Below are positions 37,001-48,137 of a stretch of 64,000 bases of DNA, in pieces (the first letter of the stretch is position 1; the number at the start of each line of letters is the position of its first letter). Source of the stretch: Viola odorata (lineage: Eukaryota > Streptophyta > Magnoliopsida > Malpighiales > Violaceae); NCBI GenBank assembly GCA_963691705.1, contig OY829540.1, positions 48,520,158-48,584,157 of the forward strand, in the 5' to 3' direction. Both the position numbers and the translations under genes were made by a program. Under the pieces are notes generated by a model, which was not told where the DNA came from, ran no database searches, and worked only from the letters and a program-made list of their open reading frames with translations.

Positions 37001-37657
37001 AATAGCCATTATTTCTTGTTTGATACCAATGCTTGCTAACTAAGGTCTAGATTGTTTTGTATTTTTTATCAAGGTTTTATTCTACTTTTTTTCTTCCATC
37101 ACAAATTATATTATATTTAGATTTGCCGCTGGTCAGGTAACCTGGCTCTGAGCAGTTCCTTTTAAGGAACTTAGGGAAACTTGTAAATATTCTGTATGTT
37201 TTATTTTCAATTTATGAAGAACTGAGGCACACATTTTCCTCTTTGGTAATTACTTGATCTTAATACTGCAGGCTGCACCCATTACTATTGGGGGGCGTCA
37301 AGCAATTGTTGAGATCAAAAGAACTACTGGTCGGCGTAAGTGGAAAGTTCTATTCATTGTTGTTGATCTATCAATTTTAATGTCCATGACACTCGTTTGT
37401 ACTTGCTGGTTGTCATAGTTGGTAGTGGTAGAGGAAGGTTTCCCTCTTCTGGAAGACAATGGTACCGGAGTGACAGCTTCAGGGGCCGTGGAAATACCGG
37501 TGGTGGCCGGGGTTTCGGCAGAAATGACTTTGGGGGGCGGGGTGAATTTTCTGGTCAAGGAAGGAGTTTGAACGGGCGAGGTGATGGTCATCAGCAAGGG
37601 AGAGGGAGAGGGAGAGGCCGCTCTAGTGGAGCAAAGCAGAATGTTAACTCTGCATGA
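34090..37657 (+). CDS. G3BP-like protein: NTF2 domain, RRM, RGG tail
   Basis: Coding exons: 34090-34275, 34758-35043, 35148-35365, 35465-35642, 35825-35946, 36041-36106, 37272-37335, 37419-37657. All introns are GT-AG and the joins keep frame, giving 1359 nt, 452 aa. Residues about 15-138 form an NTF2-like domain (FVEQYYHILHTSPELVYRFY; AQSFFLAPQDNGYFVLNDVF). A low-complexity linker runs to about 290. The RRM at about 292-370 has RNP2 IYVRNL (295-300) and RNP1 GYCFGFVEF (333-341). The tail from about 374 is Gly/Arg-rich with RGG-type repeats. This is the layout of plant G3BP homologues, cytoplasmic RNA-binding proteins linked to stress granules; that role is known for the family, not shown here. 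Full length, no defects seen. The 1.1-kb intron before the last two exons is the longest coding intron. Confidence 0.95.
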
Positions 37658-38692
37658 GACTCAGCTCCTTGATATTTGGCAGCAAAATTTTGATGTGGTT
37701 AGTGCTCAGTGCTCGAAAGAGTTCGCTGTTTGTGTTTCTACTGTAGGGATTCAACCAAGGAAATAACCTCTGAATTCTGATTTCAAATATGCAAGGAATT
37801 TGTCATAGTTTAGGTTTTTTTTCTTTCTAGGATTAGGTTAGTGCCAGAATCATCACTCTAGGTACTCTACTAATGTAACTTTGCTGATTAGAAAGTGGTT
37901 TTCTACTAATATTTGATTGCTGAGATGGGCTTGTTCTTGACAACAGTAAATTTATGAAGTTGCTAAGAATTTTTCAAGTGGGTATTTGGAAGGTAAATAT
38001 TTTTCCTAGCCACATTCCACTTTTTTGTAGCTTTCCTACCAATTCTATAAGGCAAATGGTGCCATTATCAAAAGGTACTGATCCACACCATTTTCCTTTT
38101 AGGATATACCAAAGGAAATTGTATAGTTACATTCCAAAACATGTTTCTTTTATCATTTTTTACTATGGAGGTTTAGGCCCGAGCTCGTCTCCAGGCCTGT
38201 CGGGCTTGGGTGTTGCTCGGGCTAGGTCAATCAAGCTAAGTCGGGCTGAGCCGCGTAACCTAACAGGCTGGGCAACCCATGGCCGGGTCTACCGTAGATG
38301 ATGGGATGTGATTTCAACAATGTTATTTTGAACTCTTTTTGGTTGCTTTCAACTCTTTCTAGCTACGTAATTAATTTTGTTTAAATACTGTTATACTTAA
38401 AAATTGATAACTTTTTTGATATGGTTTGCTCTTTTCATAAAATTTAAATTCAAAATTTTAAGTGATATTATTAATAAATAAGTTTCGTATTATTTAATCA
38501 GAGGATTGAAAATTGGTATCCCTTCAATCAACTTATTATACTCTTAAACTCTAATAAATATAATCAATTAATATTAATTAATATATTAAAAAATAATAAA
38601 AATGATAATTATTTAAAAATAAAGAAAAATAATTTGCGCAAAGTTTTTTATTTGAGGATTTTTATCTGAGGATGGAGGGAATAGTAAATTAG
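37658..38692. other. 3' UTR of the G3BP-like gene, then intergenic DNA
   Basis: The transcript probably ends within a few hundred bases of 37657; no single poly(A) signal stands out. The segment 38170-38300 is rich in GGGCT/CGGGC words and lies in unassigned DNA. Confidence 0.5.
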
Positions 38693-39070
38693 TACTCCCT
38701 CCATCCGGATTTAATTGACGCGGAAGGAGTTTTTGGAAAAATTAAAGAAAGTGGGACCCGTCTCAAAAAATATTATTAAAAAAAGAAAAAATTACTGTGT
38801 TGGTGGGTCTGTGTCAGAAATAATAATAAAAAATTAAAAAGTTACTGTTCCCATGTCAGAAATAATAAAAAATTAAAAAAGTCACTTTGTCCTTATTTAT
38901 CTCCACCGTTGATCTCTTTTACTTTCATTTTTCAAACATCATCAAATGGCTCTCACTCTCCTTCTCTATCCATGTGTCAGTAATGTGCAAGGGAAACTGC
39001 AGGGCGTCAATTATTTTACTTAATGGGTTTTAAACCTAATAGCGTCAGTTAAGTGATGATAGAGGGAGTA
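38693..39070. mobile_element. Stowaway-like MITE
   Basis: Inverted ends TACTCCCTCCATCCGG...TTAATTGACGC and GCGTCAGTTAAG...AGAGGGAGTA, 378 bp long. The terminal TA fits the TA target of Tc1/mariner-type (Stowaway) elements. It has no coding capacity and lies about 1 kb downstream of the G3BP-like gene. Confidence 0.85.
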
Positions 39071-41188
39071 ATGAGTTATTTGGAAAAGAAGCAAAAGAGT
39101 AGAAGAAATAAATAAAAGGTGTTTACTATGATAAGACGCGTGCTTACGATATATTTGCCTTTTCCAACAACATCCAACGAGACGTCACATCACCAACCCT
39201 TTTTACTTTCGCTTAGTTGTTGTTTGCGATCAGAATTCGATACGTGTTACTTCGTTGCTTCTTAGTAACACGTGGCGCTAGCCCACATTACTAAAATGCA
39301 TGAAAGAGAGATTTGCAAGTTGGTTCTCTGCAGTCTGGGCCCATACCGCAAGTTGGTCCCCTGCGGGGCCACACCGTGGATATCTTGCGTGTCCTGCGGA
39401 GATTCTGATGGGCTTCTTTCTTTCCTCTCATGGTATTGTTGGGATTCTGTTGACGCATCCTTAGCCGTTGGATGTGAATAGAATATACGTCGTGCAATGT
39501 TCGCCGTTGATTGTGGGCTGTTCTTTTAGTTACTAGAGTTAAGCCGACGTTTTGTACGTGGATAAATAATGTTATCATAACTTAAGTTTAGCCTTCGGAT
39601 TTGTGTCCAATTATTTCAAATAAATCTAGATATTTATAAGTATCTCAAATAAATTTTTAAAATTTTTAAAATAGATCCAATTATTTATTTTCATTCATTT
39701 TTTTATTTTTTTCAAAATTTTAAAAATTATTTTTCATAGTTATAAAAATTAGATTGGAAAAATCACAATATACATAGTTTGATTTGACCTTTTATACCGG
39801 AAATACAAAAAATCTGATTCAACCGGTTGACCCGACTAATTTTAGACCAAACCAAATGAAACAAACGGTTTACAAAAAATCACCCGGCTCGTGCACTTTT
39901 TATTTTATCTTAGAATATATATATATATATAAAAGTTGAAAGTGAGAGATTGTTTCATTGAGGTGGTGCCATATTAGCAAGTGAAGCTATATAGCGATGC
40001 CACATCAACTGCTATTTGACCAATATGATCATGCCCTGTCATTTATTATTTTACTTTATGCTACGTAAGCTCACATATAAATATCAAACTTCAAAGGTAA
40101 TATAAATATAATTATTAAACATAAATGACTATAATTTAAAATTTTATAACATTAAAATATAGAATATGATAAGTTAGAATGTAAATAATCAATTAAAAAT
40201 CTATAGAACAAATAAAATTAGCAATTAAAAAATAGAAAATAAAGAAAAATATAAGATAAAATAATAAAAAATAATAAAAAATATGGGGGGAAATATAAAT
40301 TACTACTAAACTCATGCTACAAGAGCAATTTGATTTTTTTTACAAAATAAAATAAGTATATTTTCTAATAATTGAAGTAATTAAATATTTTTAATGAAGT
40401 TTAATTATGTTTATAATGATAGGTAAAATATAAAATACATGAGAAGAATTAAAAAACTAGAAAATAAATAAGAAATAAAAAAAATATTAGAAAAATATAA
40501 TAATAAATGAATAGTGAAGATGAGAAAAATAAATGGAGAAAAATGAATTGCAATCGATTGTAGCAATCTATTCAAATAGGGAAAACAATATCTACAAACT
40601 AAAGTCATGATGCAACGTTTTAATTTTAATTTTTTTAAACCTCATTTCACAACCCGCGAGACCCTCCAACCCGTGCCCAGGTTGGCGGGCTTTTCGGGTT
40701 TTAACCTGAGTCATCGGGTCTGATTCGAATTTTTAAAAATGAAATTTTAACCTAAAATACACTCGGTTGTTGAGTAACCGGGTTGATTCGAGCAATTTTA
40801 AAATCTTGTTAAAATATCATTTATTACAAGCTTGAGGGAGTATTATTTTTGAACTTTTCACTTACACTACTAAATTAATTTAATATGCATAGTTAATTAA
40901 TTTAATTTAATATAATTTATTGAGTATGTAATTTGAAAGAGATGATGTTTAAGAATTTAGGAGATTGCATGATTTTCTATATAAACATTTTCAAATAGTT
41001 TATTTTAGTTTTAATTCATTAGTATTTATTTGTTAATATTATATAAAATATTATTATATATATTATACTGAATTAATGAATATTATTTAATATATATGGT
41101 ATGAATGATTTTTTAAATATAATTTACGCGTTTTAGAGTAGTTAAAATTCAGAACTGAGAAGTGAGGAGAGGAATTTGCGTCATTACG
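39071..41188. other. AT-rich intergenic DNA
   Basis: No gene. An (AT)n tract lies near 39916-39930. Short frames at 39272-39578 and 40411-40608 show no known domain. GC-rich words occur at 40650-40800 (CGGGTT/ACCCG). Confidence 0.5.
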
Positions 41189-41727
41189 TGCCTGTTTGGG
41201 AAACACCAAAAAGCTGGTTTGGGTTGCAAAAGTTGGTTTCAAAACGAAAGTAGTGTTTGGTAACACCTTTGGAAACCAACTTTCTACAAAGCACTTTTCT
41301 CATTTTGCCTTGGCCCTCCTCCTTTCCTCACTGGAGCAAATTGCTCCAGCCCAAAACCATTGGTTTTGAGTAGAGGACGGGAAGGAGTTATAAAACCCTC
41401 TCTCTCCTTTTTTTTTATTTTTTTTATTTTAAATTCATTTTTTTACTTTATATATTAGAATAAAATAAATTAAAAACTATCACAATAAAATCTCCATATC
41501 AAGATAAATAATTCTAGATCCACTTTTTCTATTTTTATTAATTTTTTAAAAATGAATTTTATACTCCAACTAGCTTTTAAGAAATATTTACCAAACAACT
41601 TCTCGTTTCCCACGGCACTTTTAAGAAATGTTTACCAAACAGTATACTAGTTTTTTCATAAGTACTTTTCCCACAGAACTTTTCCTAAAGCACTTCTCGG
41701 ACTAGAACCGGAACGCCAAACAGGGCC
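41189..41727. mobile_element. hAT-like MITE upstream of the AFP gene
   Basis: The ends GTGCCTGTTTGGGAA and CGCCAAACAGGGCC are inverted copies of the CCTGTTTGG end common in plant hAT MITEs. A degenerate flanking duplication (TTACGTG against CTACGAG) may be the 8-bp target. The interior holds AAGCACTTTTC/ACTTTTAAG words in both orientations. About 540 bp, non-coding, roughly 700 bp upstream of the AFP start. Confidence 0.7.
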
Positions 41728-42410
41728 TACGAGGCCGTGATATGGAATGAACACGTGGTAGACCAATCTAAGTTCCAGCAATTCACCTCACGACACGTGT
41801 CTTTACCTGAGACGGGCTAAACAGCTACTCCTATCCAACGAGATAACCTTTTTCCGCCTCCAACGCAGACCCGAAGAGACATCACGACGTTTCTTTTGTT
41901 TCTTCGGCGTCTGGGTCTTCCTTGGAATCTGCGCTCTCCCTCTTCCACGTGTCCCTAACCCCTCTTCATGTTCTCCACGTGTCTCCCTCTCCTGTCACCA
42001 CCCACCACCAGCAAGGGCGTTTCCGCCATTCCACCTTGTCTCTCCACCTTCATTATTCATGTATGTCTTCTTCTCTCTTTTGGGTCATGTAAAATTTCCT
42101 CCTTTTTTTTCCTCTGTTCAATTTGAATGATTCTTTTCGTTTTCCTGGGCAAATTTGGAAAACAAAGTTCGAAACTTTTCATGTTTCGTAATGGGGTTGT
42201 ACTTCTATAGTGCTTAATCGTTTGTATTGTCAATGGAGGAAGGAGAGTAGAAGCTTATTCTGTTGCTGTTGTTGTTAGTGTTATTCATGTCAGTTTTCTC
42301 TTTTCTCGTTTAGAATTTCACTTCCTTACCATAAAATTTCATCTCGGTCTCTCCAAAACCCATCAAAGTTTATCAATTTCTACTCTTCCTTTCCTTTTCT
42401 TGTTCATCAA
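41728..42410 (+). promoter_or_regulatory. Promoter and 5' leader region of the AFP gene
   Basis: Contains several ACGTG cores (AACACGTGG at about 41750, GACACGTGT at about 41793, CCACGTGTC at about 41945 and 41977), which match ABRE/G-box elements. This fits ABA-responsive control, known for AFP genes. The transcription start and any 5'-UTR intron were not defined. Confidence 0.5.
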
Positions 42411-44127
42411 ATGGCAAAACGGCAGCGGCAGCAGCAGCCGCAGGGACTTGGCAATTCTTCTGCTAAAGACTTGTTGCAGAGGTTTATTTGTGGAAACAAT
42501 TCCAACAACAAAACGCATGAGGGAGCAGCAGATGAAGATAAGGATGTTGAGCTGAGCCTTGGACTCTCATTGAATGGCAGATTTGGTGTGAATAAGCTGC
42601 TCACCAGATCATCATCATCATCCATACCAGATTTTACACATCCGACACCAGAAATTGGGGCTTCTTTTATGGTGAGTACCAATCTTGCAAGGACTTGTTC
42701 TATGCCTACAGAGACAGAAGAGGAATGGAAGAGGAGGAAGGAGATGCAGACACTGAGGAGATTGGAGGCTAAAAGGAAGAGATCAGAGAAGCAAAAGAAT
42801 TTGAAAGCAGGAAAGGACAGAAGTAACAGTGGGTTATCAGAAGAAATCAATTGCCAAGAACTTAAGAGAGCAAAAGGGTCTGATGGGAAGAATTTCAATG
42901 GTTTTTTAAGTTCTGGTGTAGAAAGTCTCTTACCAATGGGGAAAGTGTCACCACCATTGTCACAAGGGTCGATTGGATCGCAAGGGAGTGGATCATCTGG
43001 GATTTCAGAAGTTGATGGCCAGCCAATTCAAGTTCAGGGTAAACAATTTCTTCCTTAATTTCCTCTCATTGCTATATATATGCTGTTGTTTAAGATTGGT
43101 GTGCTGGTTTTTGTTTTTAGATTTTGCTTCTTTTCATGTGTTGAGAATGTGAAATTTCCATTTTATCTGAGCATATTCGTTGCTGTTCTGTTTGGATTTT
43201 GGAATTGCCCCACATACATAATGTACTAAATTTGCATATCAACTACTTGTTGATTTTCCTTAAATTGGGATGTAGGACACACAGAATATACGATTCTTGA
43301 TTTATTTCATGATTCCTTGCTGATATAGAATGTGAACCTGCTTAGTCAAATGCTTCTGCTTTTACTTCAATTCTCAGAGAGCAATTTTTGCATCAATGAG
43401 GTCTGGTAAGTTGTAAACTTATTTGATGTGTAGCACCATGCTGTATCGTCTTTCCCTAACGCAAATCTAAATGCTCGTCAATTTGCAAGCAGGCATAACT
43501 CTTTCAGCCTAACGAGTAATGACTCATCCTAAAGCGCCCACTATGTTTCATGTCTGGAGGGAATTGTTTGGCTAGATTTCCCCTAACTTAGGCTGACATT
43601 ATGTTTCCTGAACGTCAAGATTGTCACAATAAACGTGCTTATGCGCTGTAGAATGTTAGACTGCAGTTCTTAATTTGCAGTTCTCTCTCTTGCTTCTTAT
43701 TTTCTTGTGATGCAATGTAGGAATTAACAAATGTGCCGAAGCAAGAAGCCCCATCAGTGCTCAGTTCTCATCCGAGTTTGAGCAGAAACTGGCAGCCACA
43801 CCTGGGTTGACGATTACGCAACAATCAGGCAGTCCTGTGGAAGGAAACCAGTCTTGCAAACCTGCGATTGCCTCGGATGGAACCAGGGAGATGCTGGTAA
43901 GGAATATATTGGAAGATATGCCGTGCGTGTCCACGACAGGAGATGGCCCTGATGGGAGAAAAGTGGAAGGATTTCTCTACACTTATCGGAGAGGCGGGGA
44001 GGTGAGGATAGTATGCGTCTGCCATGGAAGCTTTTTCTCCCCGGCAGAGTTTGTAAAGCACGCGGGTGGGGGTGATGTAGCAGAACCTCTTAAGCATATA
44101 GTTGTAAGCGCTTCTCCATTTTCGTAA
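42411..44127 (+). CDS. AFP: Ninja-family AFP protein (ABI5-binding type co-repressor)
   Basis: Exons 42411-43038 and 43721-44127, one GT-AG intron in phase 1, 344 aa. From the N-terminus: an EAR repression motif LSLGLSL at 48-54 in a [15 protein letters not shown] context; a conserved basic block with [20 protein letters not shown] (about 104-123) holding likely nuclear-localisation residues; a Ser/Gly-rich middle; and the C-terminal domain (about 275-338) with [19 protein letters not shown] and [19 protein letters not shown]. Family members bind ABI5-type bZIP factors through the C domain and recruit TOPLESS through EAR to dampen ABA signalling in the nucleus; this is family knowledge. It appears intact and of usual length. 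Which AFP paralogue (AFP1-4) was not resolved. Confidence 0.95.
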
Positions 44128-44430
44128 GCGGGGGTTTTCTTAGCTACTAATCCTTTTAAAAGATGGTCATGAAGAAAAAGAATCTTATTAGGTTTCACAT
44201 TTATTTTACCTTTTCGGTACTTTGAATTATGTCACGACTTCTACTTCAATGGTGAAAGTTTCATTTTTATTTTGTGGCAAAGATGGTTCCTTTTCTATAT
44301 TTCATTTTTTCTGGAAAATCCATTACTGCGAAATCGTAGATGGCATGTAAAATCATCAATTTTGCATGTGAAACAAGATGCAACAAGAGTACTAAGGTCA
44401 AGAATTGTGTTAAACTGATGTATTATTACT
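44128..44430. other. 3' UTR and spacer after the AFP gene
   Basis: No other feature seen. The tail-to-tail spacing to the kinase fragment is about 300 bp. Confidence 0.5.
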
Positions 44431-44880
44431 TTAAAACTTTTTGAATCCACAGAAAAATGCATTCCTTAGATCTTGGCAAGTTGTGTTCTGGACATTATTC
44501 AGTGTCCCATCTCGTGCAATGGAATCTTGAAATTGCTCCAATATCTTCACAATACCGAAAAACTCAGGCCTCTTCTCCGGCTGCAAAGACCAGCATTTCT
44601 CAATTAATGAGCCCATGGCTGGAGGACAATCCACCGGAATGTCAGGTCTCGGGTTTTTATTCGCTGGTGCGAGCGCAGCGTGCAAAAAGGAGTTTTTCCG
44701 GTCACCATCGCCCACAAGATAAGCGCGAAATTGTATACATCGACCTTTCTCCCTTTCTCCCGAAACTCTTGTTGTTCATGATCTCTGGCACCATACATCT
44801 ATAAGCGCGCAATCTGTCAAATCTGCACTCTGATAATCTTCAGGTGAAAACTGTCATCCATAAGAATTCATGGGATTACA
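44431..44880 (-). pseudogene. Raf-like MAPKKK kinase C-terminal fragment
   Basis: The minus-strand frames keep subdomain IX (KVDVYNFALILWAMVTGKTPF, where plant Raf-like kinases have VDVYSFGIVLWE) and subdomain XI with the terminal arginine (RPDIPVDCPPAMGSLIEKCW and EKRPEF), then the typical Raf-like C-terminal stretch (LARDGTLN-type). A frameshift near 44690 separates them, and the N-lobe, HRD and DFG motifs are absent. The two parts read across what are normally exon borders without an intron, so a truncated processed copy is possible. Non-functional. Confidence 0.85.
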
Positions 44881-45330
44881 GATTTGCATCATATAGGAAC
44901 AAGTGATCCTACATAGATGCGTACAGGACTGTTAATGGGTGCGACGGGTTTATAACCTACGTTTTCGAGTGGTAAAAGTTCATTTGCTTTTAACTTAGGT
45001 CTAGAGTTTTTGGGACTCATGTGAAGAGCCTGTCCCAGCTGCTTGTCAATTAGGCTACCGAAATGCCACCTGCGGCACTAATTAAGGTCTCGGCCGCGCC
45101 TCAACCTTAGACCAAGCCATCTCTCTTTCTAACTGTGAAAATTAAGTCATTTTTTTTACTCAAGTTACAACTTTTAAATAGGAATCAATGCTTTTGAAAT
45201 CATCCAATCCGCACGCGTGAAACGTAAAATGACTCGGAGCCACTTTTACCGTCCATAGGAGCCTTAGACTAAGCTCCCGACCCTTGGACTAACTAATACT
45301 TATGCACAACAAAAAATTATTAGCAAGCAC
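44881..45330. other. Unassigned DNA between the kinase fragment and element C
   Basis: No coding frame, repeat end or RNA gene was recognised. Confidence 0.4.
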
Positions 45331-46803
45331 TGATTGCGTGTCGAGGGCATCAAATTTAGTTGTGTAAAATATACGAATTCAGGGGTAGGAATACAACTTA
45401 TCACTCGTCCACAAGGAACTTATAGATCGTGGTAAGAGGATCGTCCACAGAGATCTTTCGGGAAATTGTAGTTTTGACTCGACTTTCTCGTCACTGGAGT
45501 TGAGGGGGGTTTTGTTTCTGCAATTAAGATAAACAAAGCAATAAAAAGGAACAAGGTAAAAATTAGATAAAAAGACAATCTTAGGCAAAAATGAATCTTA
45601 GCTAATATTGGCGATTGTGTTTGGTTGTGAACTGATGTGGGGTAAACTCCTGGTAAGGGCGAATTCGTGAGCGCAATCCTTGTTTACTCGATCATCGACC
45701 TTTAGATTTTCTCCTTCTCCCTCATAACTCTGCTATAGATTGGGAGGTAAACCTTTCCAATCCTACTTTCCTCCTCTTGAAATCACTCGGCGGGATCCCT
45801 CCTCGTGATCCTAACCAATGGACACCTTGCTGGTTAAAGGGTTTATCCAATTGGTTGCTGGCTTGAGGCACATGTGTTTTCTCAATGGTGTAGGGAAAGA
45901 CAGAATCTAGGCCAAGCTGCTCCCAATTCGGAGCCCTAGATTGTCAGTCTGGTCAAGCCTATATCGATCCAAGTCCACTAACTTTCGCGAAGCTAGCTGC
46001 CTACTTGCGTCACTCCTGCTTCGTCTCGTCCCCTTCGTGACAGGCTACAAATTCCTTATCTTGCCCAAGGTTGATCAAATCTCAGCCTAGATAGGAACCG
46101 GTTTGTTGAACTAGAACTTGAATCAATTACGAACAAGAGGATATTGAGAACAGATTGGTCTCACGATTCACAAATGCACTCACTTAACCCTTACCGAGAA
46201 TTGGGTGTTTAGTTGCTAGACATAATAATTAAAGAAGAAAGATAATTGATGAACATGAAAATGGAACTAAATCCGCGATATTCAAAACGAATTATCACTG
46301 AGCAAAATATTTTTACAACCCAGAAGTGGAAGATGGAAGCCCCCGTGATTGACAACCTTCCCTAACCTTTAACAAGGCTAGAGTCCTTGCCCTTCACGTT
46401 CCTTTCCAATTTCCAAACTTCAAAAAGATAAAGATAGGGATAAAATCCCAAGTGTTCAAATTCGAAAATAAAGATAAAACCAAATAAAATAAAAATAGAT
46501 TGTTTTGTTCAAAAGCAGAGTCGGATCAAATTCGAGAATCCCTCCAGCAAACGCTCCATCCAGCTGTCAGCTCAATCCAAACGCGTCTTCCTTGAATCCT
46601 TGCTCATTACGTCTCTCGCTCGGCAATCTTGCCCAAGCCTGTGGGCAAGATTGCTAGTCTGTGCTTTAGATTGGCGTTTCCTCCATTTCTTGTATCGCCC
46701 AAGATTTCCTTCAAAAGATAACAAATTGACGTGAAAGGAACAGTTTTCACCATAAACAAGATAGTTTAGGAGGGTAAAAACGCATGAAATTAGACGTCAA
46801 TCA
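45331..46803 (-). repeat. 3' LTR of element C
   Basis: 1473 bp, plus-strand ends TGATTGCGTG and GTCAATCA. The left end resembles the B and solo LTRs (TGTCGAGGGC near the terminus), but most of the LTR differs from them, so C is a related but separate family. Confidence 0.8.
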
Positions 46804-46841
46804 AACCTCCCCACACTTAAACAATGCTTGCCCTCAAGCAT
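46804..46841 (-). promoter_or_regulatory. Stem-loop 2 and polypurine tract of element C
   Basis: On the minus strand ATGCTTG, loop AGGG, CAAGCAT (plus positions 46824-46841), then AAGTGTGGGGAGGTT abutting the LTR. One member of a covarying set; see 49781-49819 and 56824-56861. Confidence 0.75.
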
Positions 46842-47905
46842 ACTGGACTGTAAGCTAAGAAAACAAAAGAAAGACTCTTAAACAAAAGAAACACACAATG
46901 GCAAATCCCCTAGACAGAATACCCTTAGCCAACCCCTTTGCACCTTTATACCTATGACAGTCAGCATACTTCTCAATGGATCCCAACCCTTATGAACATG
47001 GCCTACTCAACACCCCAAACATCCGAATTCCACATGATCATAACATCTTTGCATTCCACAACAGATTCAACAAGACAAGGCAACACTAACTTCCCATATT
47101 CTCCCCTTAATTCATACTGCTCATCTCATCATTAATTAGCCTTGCTGAAAATTTCTATGCCAGTATTGATATAAGTTTCTTGAATATTTCTACTTGATGA
47201 GGCAAAAATATCAAGACAATGAATATTTTTCTTTGCTCCTTTTTGAAAGTTTCTTGAATATTTCCACTTGGTGAGGTAAAAATATCAAGACAGATATATA
47301 TTTTTTAGAGCTTGCATTTTACTGGACATAAAAGTAGTTCTCTGAATATTCAATCCTGGTGGGGAAGGAATATCAGAGCAGATTCAGCACACACAAGGCA
47401 GAGATATTATTCACAACATAACAGTTTTTTTTCTTAAGGGGATACTTAATATTTTTTAGTGGAAGCTTGTCTATTTGTCAACTCTGTTACACAATGCTAG
47501 ACCTCATAATCATGTACAAGATGGATGTTTAAAAGGTACCCGAAATTGTACCATTACTAGTGTTAAATATGTTAACCCATTTAATCGCCTTGCTCATAAG
47601 ATACGGGGTCACAAGGTGAAGGATGCTAAAGATCAAGGTTAAGACACTACGGGGTAGGCTTCAAGCATAGTCCAAAATATTGCTGACTTTCATACAAAAC
47701 ATGAAACACACAAACCTAAAAATACACATAAAAAGACAACAAAAATCATGCATCAGACTCTAACTAGACAATCTAGGCAACCTAACGTAGCCTAGATTCA
47801 CAAAAATTGAAAAAATTTCACGAAAAAGAAAATCACATAAAAACACACAAAAGAAATGTATATATAGACAGACCACACAAAAAACACCAACCCCACACTT
47901 AGAAG
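46842..47905 (-). other. 3' non-coding region of element C
   Basis: No coding frame. It contains two near-copies of CTTGAATATTTCNACTTGRTGAGG (47190 and 47250) and a region near 47070-47130 resembling the A/B/D module only weakly. Confidence 0.6.
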
Positions 47906-47925
47906 ACACATTGTCCTCAATGTGT
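47906..47925 (-). promoter_or_regulatory. Stem-loop 1 of element C
   Basis: ACACATTG, loop AGGA (minus strand), CAATGTGT, followed by AAGTGTGGGG on the minus strand (plus 47890-47900). It lies about 90 bp after the polyprotein stop. Confidence 0.7.
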
Positions 47926-48013
47926 AAAAGAGAGTTAAAAATAAAAAGAAAAAGACACATCACATGCAAACAAAAATAAATGCAAGAAATGAAAAGACAC
48001 GACCTGGGGGCTT

Positions 48014-48136
48014 TTACTGAGTTGCGGGAGGTGTAGGTGGAGGCGGATTAGGTACTGACGGAGCAGAACCATCTCCTTCTTCTGAGGAATCACTGGAATC
48101 GCTACTGCTAAAATGTACATCGATCTTGTTGTGTAT
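48014..48136 (-). pseudogene. C-terminal tail of the element C polyprotein
   Basis: A 40-residue open frame, Ser/Asp/Glu-rich and then Pro-rich (SSSDSSDSSEEGDGSAP, then NPPPPTPPATQ), ending TAA at 48014-48016. It is cut at 48137 by the LTR of element B. Acidic/proline-rich tails of this kind end Athila-type coding regions; identity is inferred from position. Confidence 0.5.
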
Positions 48137-48137
48137 G

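Larger units (their letters stand above)
45331..48137 (-). mobile_element. Element C: Athila-like LTR element, 3' part, interrupted by B
   Basis: On the minus strand the order is polyprotein tail (48014-48136), stem-loop 1, 3' non-coding region, stem-loop 2 with polypurine tract, and 3' LTR (45331-46803). The 5' half is not next to it, because element B inserted at 48137/48138; it probably lies beyond the right edge of the window. The left flank is AGCAC, so the matching duplication cannot be seen here. Confidence 0.8.
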
